Below are positions 1 to 10,378 of a DNA stretch of 64,000 nucleotides, piece after piece (the stretch's first letter is position 1; each line of letters opens with the position of its first letter). Both the position numbers and the translations under genes were made by a program. Under the pieces are notes generated by a model. That model did not search any database. It had not been told where the DNA came from and was given only the letters and a program-made list of their open reading frames with translations. The stretch comes from an uncultured Paraglaciecola sp. (GTDB taxonomy: Bacteria > Pseudomonadota > Gammaproteobacteria > Enterobacterales > Alteromonadaceae): assembly GCA_947498355.1 (NCBI GenBank), contig CANMKA010000003.1:62001-126000 (forward strand). The letters are read 5' to 3'.

Positions 1-69
1 CTTTATTTGAGCAAAACGGTTCAGTAGTTCTGGTGTGATTGGCCCGTATAGCGTTGAAATGTCGGGCAT
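1..69 (-). CDS. kdsC: KDO-8-phosphate phosphatase KdsC, N-terminal fragment
   Basis: Only the first 23 codons lie in the window; the gene runs off the left edge. The visible start reads MPDISTLYGPITPELLNRF, resembling the N-terminus of KdsC, which begins shortly before the HAD phosphatase core with a similar LYGP segment. KdsC removes phosphate from 3-deoxy-D-manno-octulosonate 8-phosphate in lipopolysaccharide core synthesis. Its ATG shares one base with the TAA stop of kdsD (TAATG), so the two are translationally coupled. The identification rests on this short stretch plus the well-known kdsD-kdsC gene order. Confidence 0.8.
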   Translation of the reverse strand, partial: MPDISTLYGPITPELLNRFAQIK

Positions 70-1028
70 TAGATAATTCCTGATTGAAGCAATATCTGCA
101 TGTTAATGGCACCTATTGGTTGTTGCTCGTCATCCACCACAAAAAGTGAATTAATTTTATGATCTTGCATTAACTTAAGTACTTCGGCGGCTAACATTCC
201 TGCGTTAGCGGTAATGCTGTTTTGTGTCATTATATGCTGAATTTGCGTGTGATGGACGTCAATTTGAGAGTCTAAAACGCGGCGTAAGTCACCGTCAGTA
301 AATATTCCCTTGAGCTGTCCTTTTGCATTAACAATACCTGCCATGCCTAATGCTTTTTTAGATATTTCTATTAGAGTTTGACTTAACGTTTGTTCTAACT
401 CAACGAGGGGTAAAGAAGGCCCTTTAACCATAATATCATCAAGACTCAGTAAAAGTCGTTTACCTAAGGCCCCACCCGGATGAGATAATGCAAAATCTTC
501 ACTGGTAAAGCCTCTTGCGTTAAGTAACGCAATCGCCAGTGCGTCTCCCATTACTAAGGTTGCAGTAGTACTAGAAGTAGGCGCTAACCCTAACGAACAG
601 GCTTCTTGGTCGACTTTTATATTGACCACTACGTTGGCGAATTTTGCTAGTGTAGACTCAGGAACAGCAGTCATGGCGATAAGCGGAATGCCTAAGCGTT
701 TAACTACAGGAATGAGTGAAATGAGTTCGGCGGTCTCACCTGAGTTAGAAATTGCCAGCAACACATCTTGCTTAGAGATCATGCCTAAATCACCGTGATT
801 GGCTTCCCCAGGATGCATGAAAAACGCGGGTGTCCCTGTGCTGGCTAAGGTAGCCGAAATCTTATTCCCTATGTGCCCTGATTTTCCCATACCGCTCACA
901 ATCACTTTGCCTTCGCAGGCGAGCAAGGTGCGGCATGCTTGATCAAAGGTGTCACCCAGGTATTGTTCGAGCTGAGCAATGGCTTGTTGCTCAATTTGTA
1001 TGACTTTTCGAGCTGAATCAGAAAACAT
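69..1028 (-). CDS. kdsD: arabinose-5-phosphate isomerase KdsD
   Basis: A 319-residue cytoplasmic enzyme interconverting ribulose 5-phosphate and arabinose 5-phosphate, the first step of KDO synthesis for lipopolysaccharide. The N-terminal half is a sugar-isomerase (SIS) domain with VIVSGMGKSGHIGNKI near residues 42-57 and the phosphosugar loop SNSGETAELI near 94-103. The C-terminal half carries two CBS repeats (from about 205 to the end). Length is close to the E. coli enzyme (328). It sits between the exchanger gene upstream and kdsC downstream on the minus strand, the usual order, and overlaps kdsC by one base. Confidence 0.95.
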   Translation of the reverse strand: MFSDSARKVIQIEQQAIAQLEQYLGDTFDQACRTLLACEGKVIVSGMGKSGHIGNKISATLASTGTPAFFMHPGEANHGDLGMISKQDVLLAISNSGETAELISLIPVVKRLGIPLIAMTAVPESTLAKFANVVVNIKVDQEACSLGLAPTSSTTATLVMGDALAIALLNARGFTSEDFALSHPGGALGKRLLLSLDDIMVKGPSLPLVELEQTLSQTLIEISKKALGMAGIVNAKGQLKGIFTDGDLRRVLDSQIDVHHTQIQHIMTQNSITANAGMLAAEVLKLMQDHKINSLFVVDDEQQPIGAINMQILLQSGII

Positions 1029-1040
1029 GAAGACTGACTA

Positions 1041-1997
1041 TTATCCGAATAATAAGTATTGGTAACCTAAAAAACAGCCTATCAAACATAAGCCTTCGAA
1101 TCGATTTATTCTTCGCGTTCCGCGCAAGTTAAAGCTGGCAACCACTAACAGTATGGTTAGCCCCAGCATGACGTAGCTATCTCGGGTCGCGGCGTTTTCG
1201 TCGACTAAACCTGGGGCAATTAAGCCAGGCATAGCAAGTACCGCCAGTAGATTAAAAATGTTTGAGCCTATTATGTTGCCAAGGGCAAGATCGTCTTCGC
1301 CTTTTAACACCCCAGCAATACTGGCTGCTAATTCTGGCAAGCTAGTGCCTATCGCAATGATAGTGAGGCCAATGACCAGTTCACTTAAACCAAAATAGCG
1401 AGCGATAACCTCTGCCGAACCGACCATGAAATGCGCACTGAGTGGTAATAATATCATACCTATAATTAGCCATAAAACGGCTTTAGAAGTGGGGACCCCC
1501 GACGGGATTTCGTCTTCTGTACTTGGCAATATAGGATCGCCTTTTTCCATATTGAATGACATCCAAGTCAGCCCGCCGATAACCGCAAAGAACAATACAA
1601 TCAATACAATTCCTTCGATACTAGAAAGAAAATAGTCAGACAAAAAATACACAGCTAACAGTGTCACCCCGAGTAATACGGGCATTTCTTTTTTTAATGT
1701 GCCTGAGGCAATAGATAGGGGTTTTAACATGGCTGTTAAGCCTAAAACCAAGGCTACATTGGTTATATTTGAACCAATGGCATTGCCAACTGCTGTGTCT
1801 GTACTGCCACTCAAAGAGGCGGTGGCCGCAACCATTATTTCTGGTGCCGATGAACCCATAGCAACTATGGTCAGGCCGATAATCATAGGTGAAATACCTA
1901 GGTTGCTAGCTAAGGCCGATGCGCCAAACACAAACCTGTCTGCTGCCCAACTTAAGACAACTAACCACAACAGAAAATACAATGCTTCAACAATCAC
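1041..1997 (-). CDS. yrbG: YrbG-type calcium/sodium antiporter
   Basis: A 318-residue inner-membrane protein of the CaCA exchanger superfamily, predicted to move Ca2+ against Na+ or H+. It has the duplicated alpha-repeats of the family: MGSSAPEIMVAATASL with GNAIGSN near residues 47-80, and IGTSLPELAASIAGVL with GNIIGSN near 217-250. About ten hydrophobic segments are spread over the length, with a polar loop around 150-168. It lies 12 bp upstream of kdsD on the same strand and is divergent from mlaF, the arrangement known in many gammaproteobacteria. No signal peptide is needed. Confidence 0.9.
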   Translation of the reverse strand: MIVEALYFLLWLVVLSWAADRFVFGASALASNLGISPMIIGLTIVAMGSSAPEIMVAATASLSGSTDTAVGNAIGSNITNVALVLGLTAMLKPLSIASGTLKKEMPVLLGVTLLAVYFLSDYFLSSIEGIVLIVLFFAVIGGLTWMSFNMEKGDPILPSTEDEIPSGVPTSKAVLWLIIGMILLPLSAHFMVGSAEVIARYFGLSELVIGLTIIAIGTSLPELAASIAGVLKGEDDLALGNIIGSNIFNLLAVLAMPGLIAPGLVDENAATRDSYVMLGLTILLVVASFNLRGTRRINRFEGLCLIGCFLGYQYLLFG

Positions 1998-2498
1998 GAG
2001 ATATCACTTTTTAAAAAGGCTTGGAGTACACACAATGAGTTCGGTATGGCTATCTAAGTATAACGACCCAATGCAAATCAAATCAGTGGTTTGAGTATAA
2101 AGTTTATTGCAACTTTTGGCTCCCCACCGAGGTCTAGTTTTATATAGTGCAGAACATCAGTAATATAGGTCTCACCTATTAAAAAACAAGTGCTTCCTTG
2201 GTTTTACTCAGACCTTTTATGGTTTGGTCTAAGGAGGATCTTGCTTATAACTTTTTTAAGTAGGCCTGTGAGGTAAATGCCACGTATTAAGTTTGTGTTC
2301 AGGATATAAAACGACAATAGCTTATCAGAATTATATTATTTTCGTGTTGTTGTTTGCTAAGAACATTTACAATACACGCGTAGCTGTCCTTCTGTACCTA
2401 TCATGGATGGCTATTTTTCTTTTAATCCACAAGGGAATGGGCGGATTTATCAAGAAACGCTCCGTTACATATAACTAAATTGGAATATCTCAGGTTTC
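1998..2498. other. divergent intergenic region, yrbG / mlaF
   Basis: About 500 bp between two divergent operons. It should carry both promoters. A short open frame at 2293-2478 on the plus strand has no recognisable motif and is most likely chance. No RNA gene or repeat was seen. Confidence 0.5.
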
Positions 2499-3299
2499 AT
2501 GGAAAATTTGATCGAAATCAACAATCTAACGTTCAGGCGTAGCGGCAGGCTTATCTACGATGATATCTCGATTAACATCGTAAAAGGCAAAACCACGGCA
2601 ATTATGGGCCCTAGTGGTATCGGTAAGACGACTATGCTGCGTTTAATGGGCGGACAGTTACTGCCCGACTCTGGAGATGTTAAATTTAAAGGGGAATCTA
2701 TCCCAAACATGTCTCGCAAGCGCTTGTTTGAAGTGCGCAGACAAATGAGTATGTTGTTTCAAAGCGGTGCGCTGTTTACGGACATGACAGTATTCGACAA
2801 CATTGCGTTTCCACTAAGGGAGCATACTCGGTTATCAGAATCTCTAATTGAAACAATCGTTATGTTGAAATTGCAAGCCGTAGGCTTACGCGGTGCGGCG
2901 CAACTTATGCCCGCCGAGCTGTCGGGCGGTATGGCAAGACGAGCGGCGCTCGCCCGTGCGATTGCCTTAGATCCAGATATGATCATGTACGACGAACCCT
3001 TTGCTGGACAAGATCCAATATCAATGGGGGTGCTAGTAAAACTCATTAAGGCGTTCAACGATGCCTTGCAACTAACTAGCGTAGTGGTGACGCATGATGT
3101 GACTGAGGTCATGTCTATTGCCGACTATGTCTACATTTTAGCTGAGAAAAAAGTTATCGGCAGTGGTACACCAGAACAAATCCGAAACAGCCAGTCACCT
3201 TTGGTCCAGCAATTTTTAGAAGGTAAAGCCGATGGCCCTGTGCCGTTCCATTACCCAGCAGACTCTGTGCAACAGGCTTTTTTAGGAGCAGAATTATGA
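2499..3299 (+). CDS. mlaF: phospholipid ABC transporter ATP-binding protein MlaF
   Basis: ATPase of the MlaFEDB complex that moves phospholipids between inner membrane and periplasmic carrier to keep the outer membrane asymmetric. The 266-residue protein shows Walker [10 protein letters not shown] (about 37-45), the ABC signature [14 protein letters not shown] (about 141-154), Walker [17 protein letters not shown] and the switch His in VVVTHD. Length is as in E. coli MlaF (269). It is the first gene of a tight mlaFEDCB-ibaG-murA cluster and overlaps mlaE by four bases. Confidence 0.96.
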   Translation: MENLIEINNLTFRRSGRLIYDDISINIVKGKTTAIMGPSGIGKTTMLRLMGGQLLPDSGDVKFKGESIPNMSRKRLFEVRRQMSMLFQSGALFTDMTVFDNIAFPLREHTRLSESLIETIVMLKLQAVGLRGAAQLMPAELSGGMARRAALARAIALDPDMIMYDEPFAGQDPISMGVLVKLIKAFNDALQLTSVVVTHDVTEVMSIADYVYILAEKKVIGSGTPEQIRNSQSPLVQQFLEGKADGPVPFHYPADSVQQAFLGAEL

Positions 3300-4087
3300 G
3301 TTGGGCAGTAAATTGGATCAGTAACATTGGTGCAGCGACCATAAATAGAATAACGGTTTTTGGACGGGCAACCTTGATGCTAATCGGGGCCATCATTGCA
3401 AAACCTCAACCGGCTAAGTTAATCCCTTTGACCATTAAACAATTGTATGTGGTAGGCGTTCAGTCTTTGCTCATTATTATTGTTTCGGGATTATTTATTG
3501 GAATGGTTATGGCGCTACAAGGTTATACCATATTGGTTGGATACGGCGCTGAAGGTAGCTTAGGGCCTATGGTGGCCTTGTCTTTATTAAGGGAGCTAGG
3601 GCCGGTCGTCACCGCATTATTGTTTGCCGGTCGAGCAGGGTCGGCGTTAACCGCCGAAATTGGTTTAATGAAAGCGACTGAGCAACTTAGTAGCCTTGAA
3701 ATGATGGCGGTTGACCCATTGCGTCGAGTCATTGCTCCGCGACTTTGGGCAGGTATTATTGCAATGCCCATGTTGGCATTGATTTTTAGCGCAGTAGGTA
3801 TTTTGGGTGGACATTTGGTCGGTGTCGATTGGCTTGGTGTCGATTACGGCTCCTACTGGTCCATCATGCAGTCAACGGTCGACTGGAATAAAGATGTCAT
3901 GAACGGGGTGATAAAGAGCATAGTGTTTGCGTTTGTCGTAACTTGGATCGCTACATTTAAAGGCTATGATTCTGTGCCTACATCAGAGGGGATCAGCAAA
4001 GCGACCACAGAAACAGTGGTGTTTTCCTCTTTAGCCGTATTAGGGCTAGATTTTATTTTAACCGCGTTAATGTTTGGTATTGAGTAA
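3296..4087 (+). CDS. mlaE: phospholipid ABC transporter permease MlaE
   Basis: Inner-membrane permease of the Mla system, 263 residues, with the MlaE/YrbE family core: a first hydrophobic segment ([19 protein letters not shown], about 61-79), the conserved stretch [20 protein letters not shown] (about 101-120) with [11 protein letters not shown] after it, and further hydrophobic helices to the C-terminus. The ATG overlaps the stop of mlaF, indicating coupled translation. MlaE forms a homodimer with two MlaF in the known complex. Confidence 0.96.
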   Translation: MSWAVNWISNIGAATINRITVFGRATLMLIGAIIAKPQPAKLIPLTIKQLYVVGVQSLLIIIVSGLFIGMVMALQGYTILVGYGAEGSLGPMVALSLLRELGPVVTALLFAGRAGSALTAEIGLMKATEQLSSLEMMAVDPLRRVIAPRLWAGIIAMPMLALIFSAVGILGGHLVGVDWLGVDYGSYWSIMQSTVDWNKDVMNGVIKSIVFAFVVTWIATFKGYDSVPTSEGISKATTETVVFSSLAVLGLDFILTALMFGIE

Positions 4088-4097
4088 GGAAATAGAC

Positions 4098-4565
4098 ATG
4101 AAGTCTAGAAAAGTTGAGTTACTAGTAGGTATATTTGTTTTGTTAACTATAGGCGCAGGCTTATTATTGGCTCTGAAAGTTGCTAATCAAAGTATGTCAG
4201 GTGTGTCTGAGTCGTATACCTTATATGCTAAGTTCGACAATATTGGTGGTTTAAAGGCCCGTTCAGCAGTCAAAGTGGGTGGCGTCACTATTGGGCGAGT
4301 TGAGAGTATTACCCTCGACCAAGATGATTATACACCAGTAGTTGCCATGACCATTTCGACGCAATATAACGCCTTTCCTGAGACCAGTTCGGTGGCAATC
4401 CTTACTTCAGGTTTATTGGGAGAGCAATATATTGGCTTTCAACCAGGTTTCTCTATTGATGGTATTGAAAACCTTGCTGAGGGTGACTACATAGAGGATA
4501 CGAAATCGGCTCTGGTACTCGAAGAGTTAATTGGACAATTTCTATTCGGCAATAACGATAATTAA
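4098..4565 (+). CDS. mlaD: phospholipid-binding MCE protein MlaD
   Basis: Membrane-anchored periplasmic lipid-binding ring subunit of the Mla complex. I chose the ATG at 4098 (155 residues, MKSRKVELLVG) rather than an in-frame upstream TTG-like start, because an AAGGAAA ribosome site lies 5 bases before it and just after the mlaE stop. One transmembrane helix (about 8-27) is followed by an MCE domain with the family pattern YTLYAKFDNIGGLKARSAVKVGG broken here as YTLYAKFDNIGG and AVKVGGVTIGRV. E. coli MlaD is 183 residues, so the C-terminal tail is slightly short. Confidence 0.94.
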   Translation: MKSRKVELLVGIFVLLTIGAGLLLALKVANQSMSGVSESYTLYAKFDNIGGLKARSAVKVGGVTIGRVESITLDQDDYTPVVAMTISTQYNAFPETSSVAILTSGLLGEQYIGFQPGFSIDGIENLAEGDYIEDTKSALVLEELIGQFLFGNNDN

Positions 4566-4585
4566 TATTTTTGAGGATACCTTAC

Positions 4586-5224
4586 ATGTTTAAGACGATA
4601 GCCAAATGGGGCGTTATTGCGTTATCTCTGACGTTTACTAGCGTCAGTTATGGGCAAGAAGACCCATATGTGATGATTCAGGATGTTGCAAACAAGACCT
4701 TTCAGCGAATCAACGCAGAGCGTTCACAAATCAAACAAAACCCTGAAGTGTTACGCACGGTAATGGAAGAAGAGTTATTGCCTTATATTGACTATAAGTT
4801 TTCTGCATTAAAAGTGTTGGGTAAATACTATAAAAATGTACCAAAAGACAAGTTTCCTGAATACCTGAATGTGTTTAGAACTTACTTGGTGACAACCTAT
4901 GCGATTGCGTTGTCGTATTACGATGACCAAGACGTTATCTTCGAACCTGCACAAGATGCAACGGGTAAAAAAGCAATAACAGTGCGAGCGATTATTCGCG
5001 ACGATAAGCGCCCAGACATTAATTTGTCGTTTAAACTGCGTAAAAATCGAAAAACCAACGAGTGGCAGGCCTATGATATGGTGGCTGAAGGCATAAGTAT
5101 GTTATCTAGTAAGCAGAGCGAATTTGAACCCATTTTGCGCAAAGAGGGCGTTGATGCTGTGATTGCCCTAATGAAAGAAGCCATTGCTAAGCCCCTAGTG
5201 CTTGAAGATGAAGATAAGGACTAG
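4586..5224 (+). CDS. mlaC: periplasmic phospholipid carrier MlaC
   Basis: Soluble periplasmic shuttle that carries phospholipid between the outer-membrane MlaA complex and MlaFEDB. The ATG at 4586 gives 212 residues and is preceded at a good distance by TGAGGA; an in-frame TTG at 4571 is less likely. A signal peptide ends near SYGQE (about residues 1-23). The body fits the MlaC/Ttg2D family: Q(N)PEVLRTVMEEELLPYID, KVLGKYYKN and the C-terminal LRKEGVDAVIALM. It follows mlaD by 20 bp. Confidence 0.94.
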   Translation: MFKTIAKWGVIALSLTFTSVSYGQEDPYVMIQDVANKTFQRINAERSQIKQNPEVLRTVMEEELLPYIDYKFSALKVLGKYYKNVPKDKFPEYLNVFRTYLVTTYAIALSYYDDQDVIFEPAQDATGKKAITVRAIIRDDKRPDINLSFKLRKNRKTNEWQAYDMVAEGISMLSSKQSEFEPILRKEGVDAVIALMKEAIAKPLVLEDEDKD

Positions 5225-5227
5225 GCA

Positions 5228-5524
5228 TTGAGTGCTATTGATAAAACGGCTGACAACGTATTTGCCTTGTCTGGAGACTTAGACCGAATTTCTCTTGCAG
5301 GGCCAATGAACTTCGAAATATTTAACTCTGTTGCCACAAAAAGCTCGGTGACTATCTCCATGCAAGCTGTGCGACATTGCGATACTGCGGGTTTAGCATG
5401 GGTGATTAATTTACTTAAATATTTGTCTGAACGAGACATCAGCTGGATTTTGAAAGATGTCCCCGAAACCCTCAGTAAACTGGCAAAAATCAGCGACCTA
5501 GATGACTTAATCTCGGCTGTTTAA
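5228..5524 (+). CDS. mlaB: STAS-domain protein MlaB
   Basis: Small cytoplasmic STAS-domain subunit that stabilises and activates the MlaF ATPase. 98 residues; the core ALSGDLDRISLAG and RHCDTAGLAWVINLLKYL shows the STAS layout with the conserved D-T/S-A/G helix start. The start is a TTG three bases after the mlaC stop, with AAGGA inside the end of mlaC; no ATG is available in frame at this position. Sequence conservation is weak, as usual for MlaB, but position in the operon is decisive. Confidence 0.88.
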   Translation: MSAIDKTADNVFALSGDLDRISLAGPMNFEIFNSVATKSSVTISMQAVRHCDTAGLAWVINLLKYLSERDISWILKDVPETLSKLAKISDLDDLISAV

Positions 5525-5562
5525 TAGCTTTAAACCTTTATTTAACCAAATTTGGATCTTTC

Positions 5563-5820
5563 ATGGAAAACCAACAAATCGAAGCGCTTTTAATCGAAAA
5601 GCTTAACTTAGCTGAAGCCCATGTAACAGGTGATGGCTCGCACTTTCAAGTGATTGCGGTTAGTGAACAATTCGAAACAATGAGCCGTGTTAAAAAGCAG
5701 CAGTATGTTTATGCGCCTCTGGCTGAGATCATTGCTCAAGGCGTGATGCACGCCGTATCGATTAAAACCTTTACCGAAACCCAATGGAAGCGAGAAAAGC
5801 TTTTTAACCTACCTCAGTAG
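5563..5820 (+). CDS. ibaG: BolA-family protein IbaG
   Basis: 85-residue BolA-like protein (formerly YrbA), cytoplasmic, thought to work with monothiol glutaredoxin in iron-sulfur handling and acid tolerance. The family pattern is seen in HVTGDGSHFQVIAVS, with the HF-x-V core strand, and in the C-terminal VMHAVSIKTFTETQW containing the conserved H-A-x-x-I-K-T/L. It lies between mlaB and murA, its standard place. Confidence 0.93.
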   Translation: MENQQIEALLIEKLNLAEAHVTGDGSHFQVIAVSEQFETMSRVKKQQYVYAPLAEIIAQGVMHAVSIKTFTETQWKREKLFNLPQ

Positions 5821-5843
5821 TGCCTGCCTTGTGTCGAAAATAG

Positions 5844-7115
<1,272 letters not shown>

Positions 7116-7147
7116 CCTGTTTGCACAACTCAGCACATAATAAAGAG

Positions 7148-8221
7148 TTAGGCGTTTAGCTCCGCGACCTGCATAGTCAACATAAGTTTTTCGCCGCCTC
7201 TAGCTACCTCAACTTTGATAACGCTTCCAGGGGCGGTTTGGGTAATATAGTCCAACGCTTGCCTAACCCCAGTAGCAGGTATGTCATCGATTGACAGTAT
7301 AATATCATTTGCACGCAGCCCACCGCGCTCTGCCGGCCCCCCTCTAGCGACACCTGTTACATAGATGCCACGATCTGGGCCTGCAAAGGTCTGTTCGCCA
7401 CTAAAACCTAGTGCCCCTCGTGTCACTTTCCCGTTATTGATAATTTCTTCCATCACTTGTTTGGCTAAGGGATAAGGAATAGCAAAAGATACATCATCAA
7501 CACTTTCTATGCGGTTATTTACTCGGGTTCTGAAGTTGGCGCTGGTGATCCCAACAAGGTTGCCTTGGCTGTCGACTAATGCTCCTCCAGAATTCCCCTC
7601 TTTTAACACTGTGTCGGTTTGAATGTAGTCAAAATAATTGTTTAGACCGTTGTTGCTAATACGACTCACTATGCCTTGGGTGACCGCTTGTCCTAGGTTG
7701 TATGGGTTACCTATGGCCAGCACTATATCGCCAACTAAGCTAGTTTGATTTTCGTGTTGTGGCACGGTAGGCAAGTTGTCTTCGTTAATCTTTAATACGG
7801 CTAAATCCGTTAAGGCATCGAAGCCAACGATTTGAGCTTCGGCTATGCGTCCATCTTGCAGACCAACGTTAATGACATTGTCTTTGGCAGTGACTGCGTT
7901 AGCTATGACATGCAGGCATGTGAGAATAAAACCATCGTCACGCATAATTACGCCTGAACCAAGGTTGGTACGTTGTACTGGGCGTCTTTGGTAATAATTA
8001 GTCGACTCTAAGCTCTCGCTGTAGACGTTTACAACAGCGGGGCCGGCGGCATTGACTGCTTGATTGAAGGTGAGTTTTTGTGGTGAATTATTTGATGTGG
8101 TCAATATATTGTCAGGAAACCCTGCCCCTTTTCTTAAGTCTGGGATCAAAGCCAAAATGACAATCGAAATGATTGCACCTACTAAGACAGATTTTAAGAC
8201 AGGCAAGACAGTTTTGAGCAC
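7148..8221 (-). CDS. degS: inner-membrane serine protease DegS
   Basis: Membrane-anchored periplasmic protease that senses misfolded porins and starts cleavage of the anti-sigma factor RseA in the sigma-E stress response. 357 residues (E. coli 355): an N-terminal anchor (about 8-26, LKSVLVGAIISIVILALI), a trypsin-like domain with His in TCLHVI, Asp in LTDLAVLKI and Ser in EGNSGGALV, then one PDZ domain from about 255. A single PDZ and an uncleaved anchor separate it from the DegQ next door. It follows degQ by about 100 bp. Confidence 0.93.
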   Translation of the reverse strand: MLKTVLPVLKSVLVGAIISIVILALIPDLRKGAGFPDNILTTSNNSPQKLTFNQAVNAAGPAVVNVYSESLESTNYYQRRPVQRTNLGSGVIMRDDGFILTCLHVIANAVTAKDNVINVGLQDGRIAEAQIVGFDALTDLAVLKINEDNLPTVPQHENQTSLVGDIVLAIGNPYNLGQAVTQGIVSRISNNGLNNYFDYIQTDTVLKEGNSGGALVDSQGNLVGITSANFRTRVNNRIESVDDVSFAIPYPLAKQVMEEIINNGKVTRGALGFSGEQTFAGPDRGIYVTGVARGGPAERGGLRANDIILSIDDIPATGVRQALDYITQTAPGSVIKVEVARGGEKLMLTMQVAELNA

Positions 8222-8281
8222 AAGAGTTGAGTCATATCAAAAAGGAATAGATAGATAATAACATCGAATCTAAAAAGTGAA

Positions 8282-8311
8282 TAGGGACTCATCTTGTCGG
8301 ATGAGTCCCTA
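8282..8311 (-). terminator. perfect hairpin between degQ and degS
   Basis: TAGGGACTCATC pairs perfectly with GATGAGTCCCTA around a six-base loop, starting 14 bases after the degQ stop. There is no immediate T-run on the minus strand (TTTTT follows only after about seven bases), so it may terminate incompletely or protect the degQ 3' end and let some transcription reach degS. Confidence 0.55.
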
Positions 8312-8324
8312 AGTTTAGGCTGCC

Positions 8325-9689
8325 TTAGCGAATGACTAAGTAAAGAGAAGCTGGTCCTCGTTTGATGTTAAGGGCAACCACGCCTTTTGCCTCATCAAGA
8401 TGGCTGCGTAATTTAGCTAAGGTGTCCACCCGTTTGCGGTTTACGCCTATGATTACATCTCCCTCTTGTAAGCCAGTTCGTGCTGCTGGAGAACGCGCTT
8501 CTATCTCAGAGATAATAACCCCAGAATCGCCTTTTTCAGTCTCGCCATTTGCCAATACTGCACCCTCTAATGCTGGATGAATTTCTTTGGCGGCTACTGT
8601 CGCTTGAGTTGCATCTCCGAGGGTGACATTAACCTTCATCGATTTGCCTTGGCGTAAAATGGTTAATTCAAGCTTACTTCCTGCTCCGCGGCTGGCGATT
8701 TTAGCGCGCAACTCTTGGAAGCTATCGATAGCCTTTCCGTCAATCTCAGTAATGATATCACCTGCTTCAATTCCACCTTTTTCGGCAGCAGATTCAGCAG
8801 ATACTTCGTTTACAAACGCGCCTTTGTTAACCTTTAGGTTCATGGCTTCGGCTAGGCCTGAGTCTATGTCTTGACCTATGATGCCAAGTAAACCTCGGCG
8901 TACTTCGCCAAATTCGATAATTTGGTCAACTAGGTTTTTCATCATGTTTGCCGGTATCGCAAAGCCAATTCCAACGTTGCCGCCGTTGGGGCCGAAGATA
9001 GCAGTATTAATACCCACCAATTCGCCTTTTAAATTGACTAGGGCGCCACCTGAGTTGCCACGGTTAATCGCTGCATCGGTTTGGATAAAGTCTTCATATC
9101 CGCCAATGTTAAGGCCAGAGCGGCCTAGTGCACTAACAATCCCCGAGGTAACCGTTTGGCCAATACCAAATGGGTTACCGATAGCGACAACAAAGTCCCC
9201 CACTCTTAATTCGTCAGAATCTGCTAGAGGTACTGCTTTAAGGGCCTCAGGCTCGATTTGAAGTAAAGCAATATCGCTTTGTGGGTCAACGCCTAAATTT
9301 TTCGCGATGAATTCTCGGCCATCGGTTAAGGTCACCGTGATTTCGTCGGCATTGTCTATCACGTGATTATTCGTAACTATGTATCCTTTTTTAGCATCTA
9401 TAATGACACCAGAGCCCAAGCCTCTAAAGGGTTTTTCTTGGACTTGTTCGTTCGGCCCACCAAAAAAGTGTTTGAACATTTCAGGTACGCGCTGGCGAGA
9501 AACTTGTGTACCCTCAACCGAGATACTGACGATTGCTGGTGTTGCTTCTTGCAGCATAGGCGCAAGACTAGGCACTTGATTCTTGTCAGTTGAGAAAAAT
9601 GGAATGGCTGCGTTAGCCGATAAGTTAATTGACATACTCGCAGCGGCAACACAACAGGCAACTGCTAGGCGGTTGGTTACTTTATTCAT
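8325..9689 (-). CDS. degQ: periplasmic serine protease DegQ/DegP family
   Basis: 454-residue HtrA protease-chaperone for periplasmic protein quality control. A signal peptide ends near NLSANAAIPF (about residue 28). The trypsin-like domain has His in VTNNHVI, Asp in QSDIALLQI and Ser in RGNSGGALV, followed by two PDZ domains (about 265-355 and 370-454). Two PDZ domains place it in the DegP/DegQ group; the size and pairing with degS favour DegQ. It is co-directional with degS. Confidence 0.92.
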   Translation of the reverse strand: MNKVTNRLAVACCVAAASMSINLSANAAIPFFSTDKNQVPSLAPMLQEATPAIVSISVEGTQVSRQRVPEMFKHFFGGPNEQVQEKPFRGLGSGVIIDAKKGYIVTNNHVIDNADEITVTLTDGREFIAKNLGVDPQSDIALLQIEPEALKAVPLADSDELRVGDFVVAIGNPFGIGQTVTSGIVSALGRSGLNIGGYEDFIQTDAAINRGNSGGALVNLKGELVGINTAIFGPNGGNVGIGFAIPANMMKNLVDQIIEFGEVRRGLLGIIGQDIDSGLAEAMNLKVNKGAFVNEVSAESAAEKGGIEAGDIITEIDGKAIDSFQELRAKIASRGAGSKLELTILRQGKSMKVNVTLGDATQATVAAKEIHPALEGAVLANGETEKGDSGVIISEIEARSPAARTGLQEGDVIIGVNRKRVDTLAKLRSHLDEAKGVVALNIKRGPASLYLVIR

Positions 9690-9766
9690 CGTTTGATGTC
9701 TCCAAAACTATTTATAATCACATCACTGACTCGTGAATGCGGGGTTAAGTTCAGTAAGGTCAGAAT

Positions 9767-10201
9767 TTAATTAGACTTTTTTTCGGTATCTTTATTGCCT
9801 GAAAACAGCCCAGATGACTCCGCTGAAAAATCAAGAGGTTGGACGTCAGCAGTCGAAGTTTGCTTGGTTTCTCGGCTGCTTTTGTTGCGCAAATAGGCAG
9901 TGGCGTCGTCCCCAAAGTAGTTTAATTGCTCACCTTCTTGGCCAGACTTTTGGCTGATAATAAGCTGCTCGTAGTGGCTAATTTGTTCGTTTAGCTGGGT
10001 TAAATGCTGGCTAATTTCAGCCGTAATGTTTTTTGTTTGGTGTAAGTGATTACTAGCTTGTTGCGCCATTAATTCTTTTACTGTTTGTTCGGAATTTGTG
10101 TCTTCTGATGCATTCGTTTGTTTGTCTCCTAGCAATTTTGCTAACACAAACCCCAAAACGCCACCGGCTACTAATAATGCTACTCCAACTAACCAATCCA
10201 T
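9767..10201 (-). CDS. zapG: cell-division factor ZapG (YhcB family, DUF1043)
   Basis: 144-residue protein with one N-terminal membrane helix (WLVGVALLVAGGVLGFVLAK, about 3-22) and a cytoplasmic coiled-coil-prone region rich in Gln and Glu, including LTQLNEQISHYEQLI. This matches the YhcB/ZapG family, which links envelope growth to division. It is divergent from zapE and next to degQ, the same neighbourhood as yhcB-yhcM-degQ-degS in E. coli. The tail after about residue 100 is low-complexity. Confidence 0.88.
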   Translation of the reverse strand: MDWLVGVALLVAGGVLGFVLAKLLGDKQTNASEDTNSEQTVKELMAQQASNHLHQTKNITAEISQHLTQLNEQISHYEQLIISQKSGQEGEQLNYFGDDATAYLRNKSSRETKQTSTADVQPLDFSAESSGLFSGNKDTEKKSN

Positions 10202-10378
10202 ATCTTCTCCTATTTCACTGCGCGGGCAGTGCTAATCAATCGCGCTTTCAATTTTATGTCGCTTGCAGCGCAATACGTTTTGTATATTGCTATTATACGC
10301 TCTGCAAATTTAATGCGGTCATTTAATTTGTATTCAAGTGTTTGGTAACACAATAAATTCTAGGATTATTTTTCATTT

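Noticed and set aside
2293..2478. 61-codon open frame upstream of mlaF
   Set aside because: No ribosome site, no family features and position in a promoter region; likely chance.
8362..9261. Several open frames on the plus strand opposite degQ
   Set aside because: Shadows of the real gene, with no start signals or motifs.
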